In this document: one piece after another, positions 63,889 to 64,000 of the stretch | Layout: every line of letters begins with the position of its first letter | Position numbering within the stretch: position 1 is the stretch's first letter | Assembly: GCA_031271265.1 (NCBI GenBank) | Contig: JAISWB010000049.1 | Coordinates: 56,436-120,435, forward strand | Origin: Desulfovibrio sp. | GTDB lineage: Bacteria > Desulfobacterota > Desulfovibrionia > Desulfovibrionales > Desulfovibrionaceae | Length of the DNA stretch: 64,000 bases | Direction of reading: 5' to 3' | Position numbers and translations under genes: made by a program | The notes under the pieces: generated by a model | Database searches by the model: none | The model's input: only the letters and a program-made list of their open reading frames with translations | What the model was told of the DNA's origin: nothing

Positions 63889-64000
63889 CAGATTTCCGCA
63901 TGGAAATCTGAACAGCAGCCGTTAGGCTGATATCGCCGCGAAGCGGCGTGAGTCAGCCGAAAACCACGCTTTTCGGCTGACGATCCTCCGCAGGGAAAAG
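63889..64000 (+). repeat. Hairpin repeat family 1, copy 4 (reaches window end)
   Basis: Successive hairpins: CAGATTTCC-gcat-GGAAATCTG (63889-63910), AGCCGTTAGGCT, CGCCGCGAAGCGGCG (63934-63948), and GTCAGCCGAAAA-ccacgc-TTTTCGGCTGAC (63952-63981, perfect 12-bp arms), then GATCCTCCGCAGG. It directly follows the transposase fragment and contains its stop codon. Confidence 0.82.

Overview
The window is a GC-rich (roughly 58-60%), densely packed bacterial chromosome segment. Its gene content points to a sulfate-reducing member of the Desulfovibrionaceae: adenylylsulfate reductase genes (aprB-aprA), an F0-only ATP synthase operon followed by rex, a c-type cytochrome maturation operon whose CcmE has the CxxxY haem motif of Desulfovibrio, and Desulfovibrio-like gene neighbourhoods. 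No rRNA, CRISPR array, prophage or origin was seen. There is one tRNA gene and one transposase remnant. The species cannot be fixed from the sequence alone.

Layout. 1-8.3 kb: ftsK (5' end outside the window), lolA, then on the minus strand a HIT hydrolase, lapA-like gene, mutS and a lipoprotein, with a 22-codon ORF heading the HIT operon. 8.6-11.2 kb: molybdenum cofactor genes (moaC, moaA, MOSC, mogA). 11.5-14.8 kb: ilvE-type aminotransferase, cysteine hydrolase, glycosyltransferase, tRNA-Gly(CCC). 14.9-17.4 kb: atpZ-atpI-atpB-atpE-rex. 17.7-23.2 kb: trxA-trxB-bamD, then rpoN-hpf-rapZ. 23.6-28.7 kb, minus strand: pyrG-kdsA-kdsC-lptC-lptA-lptB. 28.8-33.6 kb: purQ and a small Cys-rich protein, then msbA-DUF374-lpxL. 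33.7-36.5 kb: pseudouridine synthase, gatC, gatA. 36.5-42.3 kb, minus strand: ccmE-F-A-B-C-D, a TPR protein and a DUF1992 protein. 42.6-45.3 kb: heptosyltransferase-type GT9, ruvA, ruvB. 45.3-52.6 kb, minus strand: a second GT9, a CgeB/DUF3880 glycosyltransferase, a FapA-like protein, a STAS protein and a chorismate-mutase/EPSP-synthase-like fusion. 53-55.6 kb: aprB-aprA. 55.7-58 kb: UspA protein, a 1.2 kb gene-poor gap and a V4R-like protein. 58.2-63.4 kb: arnB-arnC-arnA-arnD, ending in an ISAzo13-type transposase fragment.

The envelope dominates. Kdo synthesis (kdsA, kdsC), lipid A acylation and export (lpxL, msbA), LPS transport (lptABC), core sugar transfer (GT9s), outer-membrane assembly (lolA, bamD) and aminoarabinose modification (arn) are all present, beside energy metabolism (apr, atp, ccm, Moco).

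The least explained features are non-coding or unusual fusions. A hairpin-rich repeat occurs four times, each copy just downstream of a gene on the same strand; one copy supplies the stop codon of an atypical, tail-less AprB. A second, mosaic intergenic repeat reaches the lolA ribosome-binding site. Further points are a near-perfect sigma-54 promoter in front of rpoN, a 38-bp tandem duplication in front of arnB, a duplicated arnA/arnD junction, and an EPSP-synthase-like protein that appears to have lost its substrate-binding residues.
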